NCBI RefSeq assembly: GCF_030324495.1
Contig: NZ_JACAGN010000002.1
Coordinates: forward strand, 124,001 to 188,000
Direction: 5' to 3'
DNA length: 64,000 nt
Origin: Myroides sp. 1354
GTDB lineage: Bacteria > Bacteroidota > Bacteroidia > Flavobacteriales > Flavobacteriaceae
Notes under the pieces: model-generated
What the model saw: the letters and a program-made list of their open reading frames with translations, nothing else
Databases searched by the model: none
Told to the model about the DNA's origin: nothing
Shown: positions 10,518 through 18,233 of the stretch, piece by piece
Position numbering within the stretch: position 1 is the stretch's first letter
Layout: each line of letters opens with the position of its first letter
Program-made: the position numbers and the translations under genes

Positions 10518-11405
10518 CTATTTTTTTTGATTGTATCCAAAGCGTTTCAACTGATAATCGCTCGATCTCCAATCTTTATTCACTTTGACAAATAATTCCA
10601 AGTGTACTTTTTTACAGAAGAATTTCTCCATCTCTTCACGGGCAGCAATTCCAACTTTCTTTAAAGCTGCTCCTTTGTGTCCGATTAAAATTCCCTTCTG
10701 TGTATCACGCTCTACCATAATAATAGCCTTGATGCGAATAATTTCCTCTTCCTCCTTGAATTCTTCTGTTTCTACCTCAACTGCGTATGGAATTTCTTTA
10801 TCGTAATTCAATAGGATTTTTTCACGAATAATCTCATTTACAAAGAAACGCTCTGATTTGTCTGTCAGGGCATCCTTTGAATAATAGGGAGGTGATTCAG
10901 GAAGTAACTCGATAATGCGATCATAAACCGCTTGTGTATTGAATTTTTCTAATGCGGAGATCGGAAAAATTTCTGCATTGGGAACTTTAGATTTCCATAA
11001 ATCTACTTGTTCTTCTAATTGCTGTTGATTGGATTTATCAATTTTGTTCAACAACAATAAGATTGGCACTTTGGAATGGATAATACGATTGAAAAAGGCT
11101 TCGTCTTTCAATTCTTTTTCTCCTACTTCCACCATATAAATCAAGACGTCTGCGTCTTCAAAAGCAGATTTCACAAAATCCATCATCGATTCTTGTAATT
11201 CGTACGCTGGTTTAATAATACCTGGCGTATCCGAAAATACAATTTGATAGTCCTCTTCATTTACAATTCCCAGAATACGATGTCTTGTTGTTTGTGCTTT
11301 TGATGTAATTATCGATAATCGCTCTCCTACTAACGCATTCATTAGAGTCGATTTCCCTACATTGGGATTACCTATAATGTTCACAAATCCAGCTTTATGT
11401 GCCAT
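10518..11405 (-). CDS. era: GTPase Era
   Basis: A 295-residue protein that binds the 3' end of 16S rRNA and couples 30S assembly to growth. The N-terminal Era G domain has the P-loop GNPNVGKS (residues 12-19), the switch region TTRHRILGI, DTPG and NKID. The C-terminal KH domain contains the GHKGAALKKVG signature (about residues 240-250). A TACCTTTG -7 element lies upstream at 11425-11432 on this strand. The neighbouring der gene follows downstream. Confidence 0.98.
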   Translation of the reverse strand: MAHKAGFVNIIGNPNVGKSTLMNALVGERLSIITSKAQTTRHRILGIVNEEDYQIVFSDTPGIIKPAYELQESMMDFVKSAFEDADVLIYMVEVGEKELKDEAFFNRIIHSKVPILLLLNKIDKSNQQQLEEQVDLWKSKVPNAEIFPISALEKFNTQAVYDRIIELLPESPPYYSKDALTDKSERFFVNEIIREKILLNYDKEIPYAVEVETEEFKEEEEIIRIKAIIMVERDTQKGILIGHKGAALKKVGIAAREEMEKFFCKKVHLELFVKVNKDWRSSDYQLKRFGYNQKK

Positions 11406-11424
11406 AAAAATATATTTTTCGCTA

Positions 11425-11432
11425 CAAAGGTA
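11425..11432 (-). promoter_or_regulatory. -7 element of the era promoter
   Basis: On the reverse strand the octamer TACCTTTG fits the Bacteroidota consensus TAnnTTTG and lies about 20 bases before the era start. A convincing -33 TTG was not seen at the expected distance, so this is a partial match. Confidence 0.5.
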
Positions 11433-11567
11433 GTTTTAATCCCTGAGATAGTTTAAAAAAAATGTAAGAACTCGACTTAAATCCTTCCTAAAAGTTTTTT
11501 TCAACGCCAAGATTTTGATTTAGATGTGATTTTACTAGCTTTATCCTTTTAAAGCGAATACAATTTT

Positions 11568-12224
11568 ATGCATACAAACCAGAAACATTGGTCCATAGTA
11601 GAATATTTACATGAAACTGTAAAGAATCCCAACATTCACATTAAAGGAACAACAAGTTACTACAGCGCTGCGTGGAGTGGGACATTTGAAGAAAGTGTAG
11701 TGCGTTATTTATACGGAGATGCTTATAGTAGCAGCCAATGGGAACCCGCATGGCCTATTGACCAACTGTATATTGGATCTTATGTTTGCATCGCTGCTGA
11801 AGCCGTGATTCTAATGGGAGGAAATAATACACACCGCACGGATTGGTTTAGTTTATATCCATTTATCGAAACGATTGTAGAATCTTACGAAGGAAAAGGA
11901 GATACGGTTATTGGCAATGGGGCTTGGATTGGTATGCGTGCAATGATTATGCCTGGTATTACCATTGGTGAAGGCGCTGTCATTGCCTCTGGCGCTATTG
12001 TAACGAAAAACGTTGCTCCTTATACGCTAGTTGCAGGTAATCCTGCAAAACCCATTAAAACTAGATTTGACGAGGCAACCATTGCCCGTTTACGACAATT
12101 GAATATTTACGATTGGGAAGAGTCTAAATTTAAAGCATTACAATCATTTATTACAGCAAATGATATTGACATGTTAGAAGAACAGAGTTATTTATACGAC
12201 CAATCCGTCCTAGTTAAGAAATAA
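11568..12224 (+). CDS. CatB/Vat-type xenobiotic O-acetyltransferase (left-handed beta-helix)
   Basis: A 218-residue hexapeptide-repeat acetyltransferase. The signatures are VKNPNIHIKG and SYYSAAWSG near the N-terminus, GGNNTHRTDWFSLYPF with the family's catalytic histidine, then isoleucine-patch coils (TVIGNGAWIGMRAMIMPGI, IGEGAVIASGAIVTKNV) and VAGNPAKPIKTRF. This pattern is shared by type B chloramphenicol acetyltransferases and streptogramin A acetyltransferases. Compared with CatB it has an insertion (AYSSSQWEPAW) before the helix. Whether it inactivates an antibiotic or acetylates some other compound cannot be told from sequence. It lies just upstream of an initiator tRNA gene, at the edge of an accessory patch. 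Confidence 0.88.
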   Translation: MHTNQKHWSIVEYLHETVKNPNIHIKGTTSYYSAAWSGTFEESVVRYLYGDAYSSSQWEPAWPIDQLYIGSYVCIAAEAVILMGGNNTHRTDWFSLYPFIETIVESYEGKGDTVIGNGAWIGMRAMIMPGITIGEGAVIASGAIVTKNVAPYTLVAGNPAKPIKTRFDEATIARLRQLNIYDWEESKFKALQSFITANDIDMLEEQSYLYDQSVLVKK

Positions 12225-12325
12225 CTTAAAAAAACATTCCCTACCATCCAACTGCTTTCCAACACATTACATCACAATTCGGGACATACAAACCGATATA
12301 AACAAAGTTTTTCATTGATTTACTT

Positions 12326-12354
12326 GGTTTGTATTAATATTAGTTTGTATATTT
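12326..12354 (+). promoter_or_regulatory. promoter of initiator tRNA copy 1
   Basis: A TATATTTG -7 element lies just before the tRNA, with TTG about 21 bases upstream of it, matching the Bacteroidota arrangement TTG-N(17-23)-TAnnTTTG. The same promoter precedes the second tRNA copy, with one base changed in the spacer. Confidence 0.75.
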
Positions 12355-12468
12355 GCACCACAATAGCGCGGGATAGAGCAGTAGGCAGCTCGTCGGGCTC
12401 ATAACCCGAAGGTCACAGGTTCGAGTCCTGTTCCCGCTACTAAGCCAAAAAGACTTAATCTAACGATT
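12337..12468 (+). repeat. 132-bp direct repeat, copy 1 (initiator tRNA unit)
   Basis: By eye this stretch is identical to 15976-16107, at a constant offset of 3639 bases. It spans part of the promoter, the whole tRNA-fMet gene and most of the terminator stem. Sequence similarity with scattered changes continues a little further on both sides. The two copies bracket a 3.5-kb gene cassette. Confidence 0.9.
12367..12439 (+). tRNA. initiator tRNA-fMet (CAT), copy 1
   Basis: A cloverleaf of 73 bases with CAT anticodon. It has the two marks of a bacterial initiator: a mismatched first acceptor pair (C1 opposite T72) and three consecutive G-C pairs in the anticodon stem (GGG/CCC). The T arm is ACAGG-TTCGAGT-CCTGT. 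The 3' CCA is not encoded (CTA follows). An identical copy lies at 16006-16078. Confidence 0.95.
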
Positions 12469-12481
12469 GAGTCTTTTTTTT
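12451..12481 (+). terminator. terminator after tRNA-fMet copy 1
   Basis: The stem AGACTTAATC/GATTGAGTCT has a TAAC loop and one G-T pair, and is followed by a run of T. It starts 11 bases after the tRNA. Confidence 0.9.
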
Positions 12482-12644
12482 TTGCTCAAATTCTCCCTCT
12501 TGTTCTACATCTTCAATAAAATATTTTTTGACGTTGTACCGCTTTATCTATCCAATAGTGACTTTTTTATCCCTTAGAGACAAAAATATGCGGTATTGTC
12601 CCTGTGATTTTAATTTTAAACCTTTGCTGGAAAATACGACAATT

Positions 12645-13274
12645 ATGAACACATTAGCACAGCAAATTGACGAACTAAATCAAAATTTAGCCCAACAAGT
12701 CCCCACTGAAATTTTAACTAGTTTTGGTCAATCTATTGCAGATATAAAGAAATTACAACTCGAAGACAACTGTATTCAACTCGGAGCGATTTTTCCCAAT
12801 TTTAAACTTCAAAATACCACCAATCAAATCGTAGAATTAAGCGATTTACTACAAAAAGGACCTGTCATAATTAGTTTCTTTCGCGGTAGCTGGTGTCCGT
12901 ATTGCAATTTAGAATTACGTGCCTTACAACAAAAATTAAATAGTTTGGAAAATCAAACAGCTACACTTGTAGCCATTTCTCCTCAACTCCCCACTTATAA
13001 CGCTTTATTAAAAGAAAATCAAAGCTTGGAATTTGAACTTTTAACGGATCAAGACAATTGTTTAGCCAAACAAATCGGAATTGCTTTTGAGTTACAAGAC
13101 TACGTTCGTCCAATTTACCAAAGCTTAGGAATTGACTTGACGACTTATAATGGCAGTATACAACAAGAACTACCTATTCCCGCTGTTTTCGTAGTAGATT
13201 CAACAGGCCGAGTGACATATAAATTTGTAGATGCAAATTACATGAACCGAATGGATGTCAATGAATTGTCATAA
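12645..13274 (+). CDS. peroxiredoxin-like (AhpC/TSA) redoxin
   Basis: A thioredoxin-fold protein of 209 residues when started at the ATG at 12645. The frame is open to 12528, but that upstream peptide does not look like part of the family. The motif GSWCPYCNLELRAL carries a CxxC pair at the peroxidatic position, preceded by GPVIISFFR and followed by AISPQLP and FELLTDQDN. The family reduces peroxides or acts as a thiol oxidoreductase in the cytoplasm. The C-terminus (YMNRMDVNELS) stops a little short of the usual family end. It is the first gene after tRNA-fMet copy 1, and a hairpin follows it. Confidence 0.85.
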   Translation: MNTLAQQIDELNQNLAQQVPTEILTSFGQSIADIKKLQLEDNCIQLGAIFPNFKLQNTTNQIVELSDLLQKGPVIISFFRGSWCPYCNLELRALQQKLNSLENQTATLVAISPQLPTYNALLKENQSLEFELLTDQDNCLAKQIGIAFELQDYVRPIYQSLGIDLTTYNGSIQQELPIPAVFVVDSTGRVTYKFVDANYMNRMDVNELS

Positions 13275-13282
13275 CTCATAAA

Positions 13283-13311
13283 GTAGGGGCGGATGACTAT
13301 CCGCCCCTTAC
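13283..13311. terminator. GC-rich hairpin between convergent genes
   Basis: GTAGGGGCGGAT and ATCCGCCCCTTAC form a strong stem (one bulged T) with a GACT loop, between the redoxin gene and the convergent AraC gene. T-richness follows on the + strand (TCTTTCTATTTTT). It is markedly more GC-rich than its surroundings. Confidence 0.75.
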
Positions 13312-13338
13312 TCTTTCTATTTTTAAATAGAAAAGCCT

Positions 13339-14169
13339 TCACACCTTTCCTTTGCGAAAAGCAGACATACTCATTCCTTTGTGCCGTTTGAAAAACTTAT
13401 TGCAGTGACTTTCATCTGCAAAACCAAATTCATCGACAATTTCATTAATTCGCATTTCGCTGAATAACAATCGATGTTCTAGTAAGCGAATCTTATAGGC
13501 GGACAGATAAGATTGTAAAGACTCTCCACTATGCTTGCGGAAATAGCTACCAAAATAAGTGGAAGACATGCCAAATTGATTAGCCACTACTGCTATCTTC
13601 AGTAATGCTGGTTCGCGAATATGTTCTTGTATATAGTTTAGGATTGAAATAATCTTCGTATCAGCATGATTCGACAGAGGTTCCAATTGAATCATAGCAA
13701 TATTTCGTGCAGCTATCACTAAAATAGCATTGACCAAATGGCGAATCAAATCTTCTTGATACATGGCTTCCATTTCTACTACTTTTCTCAACATTTGCAT
13801 ACCTTGTACAATCAATTCCTTATCTTCTTCATTCACTAAAACAGAAGCGGACAGTTGAGAAGCATAATGCAATAAACATTCAATATGATCAATACTCTTC
13901 CATTGATATTCTTTGACATAGGATTCTCCAAAGCGAATTACCATAAACTCACACATTCCCTCTAAATCAAACTCATGACAATCTTGAGGGGTAATTAAAA
14001 ACAAATCCTCAACTTGAAATTGAATGCAATTTCCATTCACCTTATGACTCCCCTTACCCGAAAGCACATAAACCAATTCGAAAAAATTAAATTGTCTATC
14101 GCGCAACGGACAACTGTCTATTTGTTCATAGTATACCTCTAATGCTTGGTATATATTTTCTCTTGCCAT
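13339..14169 (-). CDS. AraC-family transcriptional regulator
   Basis: An N-terminal cupin-like sensor domain (DRQFNFFELVYVLSGKGSHKVNG, DLFLITPQDCHEFD) is followed by a C-terminal pair of helix-turn-helix motifs (LLKIAVVANQFGMSSTYFGSYFRKHSGES and INEIVDEFGFADESHCNKFFKRHKGMS). I start it at the ATG at 14169 (MARENIYQ), which gives 276 residues. The open frame extends to 14214, but the extra 15 residues do not look conserved. It is divergent from the hydrolase/quinone-reductase pair at 14309-15884, its probable target by the usual logic of divergent AraC regulators. Confidence 0.92.
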   Translation of the reverse strand: MARENIYQALEVYYEQIDSCPLRDRQFNFFELVYVLSGKGSHKVNGNCIQFQVEDLFLITPQDCHEFDLEGMCEFMVIRFGESYVKEYQWKSIDHIECLLHYASQLSASVLVNEEDKELIVQGMQMLRKVVEMEAMYQEDLIRHLVNAILVIAARNIAMIQLEPLSNHADTKIISILNYIQEHIREPALLKIAVVANQFGMSSTYFGSYFRKHSGESLQSYLSAYKIRLLEHRLLFSEMRINEIVDEFGFADESHCNKFFKRHKGMSMSAFRKGKV

Positions 14170-14308
14170 CTTGTAAAGATACTGATTTACACTTGAATTA
14201 TACCTAAAAAACACGATTAAATCAGTCTATTTTTGCACAAACATAGAAGAATACGGTAATTTTATATCTACTTTTTCTATAGTATATCCATAATTTACAT
14301 TTATACTT

Positions 14309-15262
14309 ATGATACAGCAAGACATTTCCATCGAATTGATGCAAGCCATAAATGAAAGTCCATACAATCAGCTTGATTACGACTATTTGTTGGCTCATAA
14401 CCCTAAACAAATTCGCCTAGAAGAGCAAAAAATTGCAGAAACGGAAGAGCCTTTGGTTATTCCCCAAGACTTAACTGTAACTGATATTGAAATCCCTTCT
14501 CGCGATAGTAACCGTAACATTCGATTAAGAACTTATCGCCCAAAAAGCCAAAATAATCTACCTGTGCTGTTGTATTTTCACGGTGGAGCTTTTATCTACG
14601 GAACACCTGAACAATACGACTTCCTTTTTTTTGAATTAGCATCTGCCCTTCAAATACTAATCGTTTCGGTGGATTATCGCCTAGCGCCAGAACATCCCTT
14701 TCCTGCGGCTTTACACGATGGATATGATGCATTGCGCTGGTTATCCAAACAAGCACACACCTTAGGTGGAAATACCGACAATCTCAGTATTGGAGGCAGT
14801 AGCGCAGGAGGAACGATTGCTGCTTCTCTTGCACAATATGCCTTAGATCTAAAAGAAGTTACCGTTCGCCATCAGTATTTGATTTATCCTCCAATGGATC
14901 ATCGCTTACAAACTCCTTCTATGGTATTATTAGGTAATGCTCCCATGCAAAGCAAGGAGGCAGCTACTTGGATGTGGTATCATTATTTAGGAAAAAATAT
15001 AAGTACCCCTCTACCGTATGCTGTACCAGCATTGCAAGGAGATTTAAGTCAACTTCCACCAGCGACCATTGTCGTTGCTGAATATGACCCCCTCAAAGAT
15101 GAAGCCCTTCAATATGGTCAACGCCTACAACAAGCCAAAGTTTCTACAACAATTTTTGAAGTAAAAGGAGCCACTCATGTCTTTGACTTTTTTCCTACCA
15201 GAATGGCGAGAGAATTTTGGCAAACACAAATCTCCTATTTAAGAACCATTTTTACCCGATAA
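14309..15262 (+). CDS. alpha/beta hydrolase, hormone-sensitive-lipase type esterase
   Basis: 317 residues with the HSL-family oxyanion motif HGGAFIYG, the nucleophile elbow GGSSAGG (catalytic Ser), an Asp in EYDPLKDEA and the catalytic His in GATHVFDFF. No signal peptide is seen, so it is probably a cytoplasmic carboxylesterase for short acyl esters. Four bases separate it from the downstream quinone reductase, so the two form an operon. A TATTTTTG -7-like element lies at 14228-14235, inside the divergent regulatory gap. The natural substrate is unknown. Confidence 0.92.
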   Translation: MIQQDISIELMQAINESPYNQLDYDYLLAHNPKQIRLEEQKIAETEEPLVIPQDLTVTDIEIPSRDSNRNIRLRTYRPKSQNNLPVLLYFHGGAFIYGTPEQYDFLFFELASALQILIVSVDYRLAPEHPFPAALHDGYDALRWLSKQAHTLGGNTDNLSIGGSSAGGTIAASLAQYALDLKEVTVRHQYLIYPPMDHRLQTPSMVLLGNAPMQSKEAATWMWYHYLGKNISTPLPYAVPALQGDLSQLPPATIVVAEYDPLKDEALQYGQRLQQAKVSTTIFEVKGATHVFDFFPTRMAREFWQTQISYLRTIFTR

Positions 15263-15266
15263 TCAC

Positions 15267-15884
15267 ATGAACATTTTAGTTATTAACGGACATCCAAATC
15301 CAAATAGTCTCAATGCAACAGTAGCACAAACCTATATTCAAACGGCAGAATCCCTAGGCGCTACGGTTCGTTATCTCGCTATTGGCGAATTAGACTTTAA
15401 TCCCAATTTACAATATGGTTATGCGCAACGCATGGAATTAGAACCTGATTTGTTACGCGCCTTAGACGATATCTATTGGAGTACACACCAAGTATGGATC
15501 CATCCGATGTGGTGGATGGGCATGCCTGCCGTTATGAAAGGATTCTTTGATCGTCTATTTCTACCTGGATTAGTATTTAAACATCATTCCACCACGCATA
15601 CAGAAGGTCTTTTACAAGGTAAAACAGCACGTATTTTAGTAACGATGGGAGATTTATCTCCAGAAATCCATCAATCGACTTATCAATCTAGCGGATTAAT
15701 TCCACTACAAGAGGGCATATTAACCTATTGCGGAGTGCAGATTCAACAGACCGAAGTAGTAGGTCCATTAAATGATTATAGCCCATCTGATATTAAAAAT
15801 TTACTTGAACAAGTGAAGCAAAACGCTCAAGAAGACATCAAAAAGTATCAAAATCAAAACATTTACTCTCAAAATCAAAAATAA
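15267..15884 (+). CDS. NAD(P)H-dependent quinone/nitroreductase, flavodoxin fold
   Basis: 205 residues of the KefF/MdaB/NQO type: an N-terminal ILVINGHPNPNSLNATVA (FMN/FAD phosphate loop), WIHPMWWMGMPAVMKGFFDRLF in the middle, then GLLQGKTARILVTMG. The family performs two-electron reduction of quinones and related electrophiles. Together with the esterase, the redoxin and the AraC regulator it suggests a small detoxification cassette between the two initiator tRNA genes. The C-terminus is polar and low in complexity (KYQNQNIYSQNQK). Confidence 0.9.
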   Translation: MNILVINGHPNPNSLNATVAQTYIQTAESLGATVRYLAIGELDFNPNLQYGYAQRMELEPDLLRALDDIYWSTHQVWIHPMWWMGMPAVMKGFFDRLFLPGLVFKHHSTTHTEGLLQGKTARILVTMGDLSPEIHQSTYQSSGLIPLQEGILTYCGVQIQQTEVVGPLNDYSPSDIKNLLEQVKQNAQEDIKKYQNQNIYSQNQK

Positions 15885-15963
15885 AACAAATCACACAACA
15901 TTAACAACCAACGAATTATCCTTAAAAAAAGAACAACATCCAAAATTCTTTTTTCTTTTTACT

Positions 15964-15993
15964 TGTTTTGTATTGATATTAGTTTGTATATTT
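15964..15993 (+). promoter_or_regulatory. promoter of initiator tRNA copy 2
   Basis: The same TTG ... TATATTTG arrangement as upstream of the first tRNA-fMet copy, with a single A-to-G change in the spacer at 15975. Confidence 0.75.
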
Positions 15994-16107
15994 GCACCAC
16001 AATAGCGCGGGATAGAGCAGTAGGCAGCTCGTCGGGCTCATAACCCGAAGGTCACAGGTTCGAGTCCTGTTCCCGCTACTAAGCCAAAAAGACTTAATCT
16101 AACGATT
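15976..16107 (+). repeat. 132-bp direct repeat, copy 2 (initiator tRNA unit)
   Basis: Exact partner of 12337-12468, containing the -7 element, the tRNA and the first part of the terminator. The right-hand end falls inside the terminator stem, where the two copies diverge (GATTG versus GATTA). Confidence 0.9.
16006..16078 (+). tRNA. initiator tRNA-fMet (CAT), copy 2
   Basis: Identical to the copy at 12367-12439, including the C1/T72 mismatch and the GGG/CCC anticodon stem. No CCA is encoded. Confidence 0.95.
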
Positions 16108-16119
16108 AGGTCTTTTTTT
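16090..16119 (+). terminator. terminator after tRNA-fMet copy 2
   Basis: Stem AGACTTAATC/GATTAGGTCT with a TAAC loop and one G-T pair, followed by seven T. The pseudogene remnant begins within a few bases. Confidence 0.88.
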
Positions 16120-16120
16120 G

Positions 16121-16473
16121 TTAACCAGTTAAAGCTAACTCGCTTTTTCGGATCAGGTGCAAAAGTTGGAACGGTAGAGGTTACTTATGAGAAAAGCCTA
16201 AACAACAAATCTACATTGGGTATTTCAGATTTAAAGTTTTGAAATACTAAGCTCGATAGATGGCAGAAAATACATACCCCTCCTGAGCGAACGACCTATA
16301 CTAGAGGTGCAGATATAATTGATCTATCTGTTGGATTAGGTCACAAATGGGTAACCAAAAGCAGATTTACATTTGAAGCCAATATTAGCTGGGGCAAACT
16401 ATTATTTAATCCAAAGAAAACAGACCATGACCAAGTCGCAAGATTTGGTGCACAGATTGACTATAAGTTCTAA
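16121..16473 (+). pseudogene. remnant of an outer-membrane protein gene (DUF3575-like)
   Basis: One frame reads NQLKLTRFFGSGAKVGTVEV, TYEKSLNNKSTLGISDLKF, a TGA stop (about 16240), then about 76 more residues that include DLSVGLGHKWVTKSRF and GKLLFNPKKTDHDQ and end ARFGAQIDYKF before TAA at 16471-16473. The pattern (TVEVTYEKSL ... GHKWVTKS ... GAQIDYKF with a C-terminal aromatic) resembles small flavobacterial outer-membrane barrels of the DUF3575 kind. There is no start codon or signal peptide, an in-frame stop, and probably a missing middle part. The remnant abuts the tRNA terminator, which suggests a recombination junction. Confidence 0.7.
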
Positions 16474-16481
16474 CATAAAAG

Positions 16482-16508
16482 GGAGACTGTTTATAAACAA
16501 CGGTCTCC
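16482..16508. terminator. hairpin between the remnant and a convergent membrane-protein gene
   Basis: GGAGAC pairs with GTCTCC, with an inner TGTT/AACA pairing. It lies directly after the remnant and reaches the stop codon of the convergent gene at 16508. No long T tract, so only moderately convincing. Confidence 0.5.
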
Positions 16509-16963
16509 TATTGTTTACTCATTTGATTGTATTCATACATTTCGATTGCTACTTTAAGTAACCCTAAGAATCCTATTGCAAATACAACCAAACCCGTAGC
16601 TACTTCATTCAACACTTTGTTGTCTGACCCAAAATATCCAATCCCTGCGATAACAAACAGAAAGAAAATCAAGATAGTCAAGCCATATAAGGCAATTTTC
16701 CCTTTTCGTCTGCTTCGCCAAATGTTTTTAGAAAAATCATTCTGCGTTTTAGTCACATCTTGCAAAGAAGAAAAACTAACACCTATTCCCACAAAAATAA
16801 GCGATAGATTAAAATTACTCAAAAAAGTATCTTTTAAACCAAGATAGGACTCATCATAAGGGGTTTTAAGAATTGCCAATACCCCCATAACGAGGAACGG
16901 ATACTGCAAATAGCTGATAATATGGAAAGTTTGTTTGATGTTCATCTTATTTTTATTCATCAT
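16508..16963 (-). CDS. small integral membrane protein, unknown function
   Basis: 151 residues with four predicted membrane helices (about residues 17-33, 50-65, 92-112 and 122-142) and a basic loop (SKNIWRSRRKGK) in the middle. I do not recognise a family with a known role. The start may be the first or the third methionine (MMNKNKM...). It stands alone, between a decayed gene and the SseB/TPR gene on the same strand. Codon use does not look foreign. Confidence 0.7.
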   Translation of the reverse strand: MMNKNKMNIKQTFHIISYLQYPFLVMGVLAILKTPYDESYLGLKDTFLSNFNLSLIFVGIGVSFSSLQDVTKTQNDFSKNIWRSRRKGKIALYGLTILIFFLFVIAGIGYFGSDNKVLNEVATGLVVFAIGFLGLLKVAIEMYEYNQMSKQ

Positions 16964-17018
16964 AATGGGTGGGAGTGGGATGTACTACATATCCTTAACT
17001 AGAGATTCCTGCAAGCGA

Positions 17019-18047
17019 TTAACCATTTACAGACTCTTCCATTGTAGGTCGTTTACGAGTACCAACCATCACTTCCGTAATTAAGCTTTTTATATTTTCA
17101 TTGACTTCATCCTTGGGTTCTAACACTAAGGCTTCTTCAATCAATACCAAGGCTTCTTCATCGCGTTCTGCCAATAGTAAATTCATCGCGTGATTGCCCA
17201 TCAAAGCAAAGTCATCTGGTTTGCGCTTCATGGACTCCCTTGAATAATACAATGCTTTTTCTAAATCTTGTACGTGAATCGCTTCTAAGGCTGCTTCCAT
17301 AGGAATGGAATGATTTTCAATATCTATTACAAAGGCTTTTTCTAATAACGCTAAAGCTTCTTCGTGTCTTTCTAGACGTTGTAGCGATTTAGCCATCAAA
17401 ACCATACTCGGCCAATGATCGTCAATTAGAGCCAAGCATTGTTCAAAGTAATGAACCGATTCTTCTAACTTCAATCGATCAGTAGAATTTAACTTTTTCG
17501 TGCGATAATCACCCAATAAAATAAGGTCTTTTTGCTTTTCACAAGCTAAGTCATAAGAGGCATTAAAATCCTCCATATGCTTTCTTTCCGCTTCATCAGC
17601 ATCAATTTGATTGTAAATGGTTCCGTTCAACAACTGCTCAATCTCTTCTGGTACTAATTCTTTACTATAAGCTGAATAAGGGTTTAAAACAAAAGTAGAT
17701 CCCTTGGTCATCCCAAATAAATCTTTCCCCTCCAAACTGATATAGGATACTTTTTCTTTGATTATATCTTGATCAAAGATACGATTCAAAGAAGTAAATA
17801 CAGGGATTACTCCATCATCATAAGACACCAACTTTACATTTGTATGTTCCTCAACATCTTGAAGTCCTTCCTCTTGATCTAGAAAAGAAGGCGTTAATAC
17901 TACCAGTTGATTCCAAAGTAACTTTTGATAAAAGTACTTTCGCGCATCCAAATCTGACGCTCCTTCCATCAAGTAACGTTCCAATTCATTTTCAGGGAAT
18001 GTTGATTCTTTTTCTTTTTTCTTTTTAAAAATATCGAATAATTTCAT
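17019..18047 (-). CDS. SseB N-terminal-domain and TPR protein
   Basis: 342 residues. After a lysine-rich start (MKLFDIFKKKKEKE), residues about 20-140 resemble the SseB N-terminal domain (LVVLTPSFLD, GVIPVFTSLNRIFD, GSTFVLNPYSAYSKELVPEEI). Residues about 190-320 form TPR-like helical pairs (ESVHYFEQCLALIDDHWPSMVLMAKSLQRLERHEEALALL and further units). SseB proteins are linked to serine sensitivity in enterobacteria, but no biochemical activity is established. The TPR half suggests a protein-binding role. Flanked by AT-rich gaps with no clear partner gene. Confidence 0.8.
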   Translation of the reverse strand: MKLFDIFKKKKEKESTFPENELERYLMEGASDLDARKYFYQKLLWNQLVVLTPSFLDQEEGLQDVEEHTNVKLVSYDDGVIPVFTSLNRIFDQDIIKEKVSYISLEGKDLFGMTKGSTFVLNPYSAYSKELVPEEIEQLLNGTIYNQIDADEAERKHMEDFNASYDLACEKQKDLILLGDYRTKKLNSTDRLKLEESVHYFEQCLALIDDHWPSMVLMAKSLQRLERHEEALALLEKAFVIDIENHSIPMEAALEAIHVQDLEKALYYSRESMKRKPDDFALMGNHAMNLLLAERDEEALVLIEEALVLEPKDEVNENIKSLITEVMVGTRKRPTMEESVNG

Positions 18048-18233
18048 TTTTTAACTTCTACGTAACGCATCAAACCCTTTTTACTATACTCTTCAATTTA
18101 AATTTAGAGCCTACACTTTTCTCAACTTCTACTATACAATTCTTTTCACCTTCCTTCCAAACGCTTTGTATTTATTGCAAAAGAAAACAGCATGAAACTT
18201 AAATAAAATAAATATGCAATACAAAAGTGATTC

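Noticed and set aside
12528..12644. N-terminal extension of the redoxin ORF
   Set aside because: The 39 extra residues do not resemble the family and begin at a non-ATG codon close to the tRNA terminator; the ATG at 12645 fits better.
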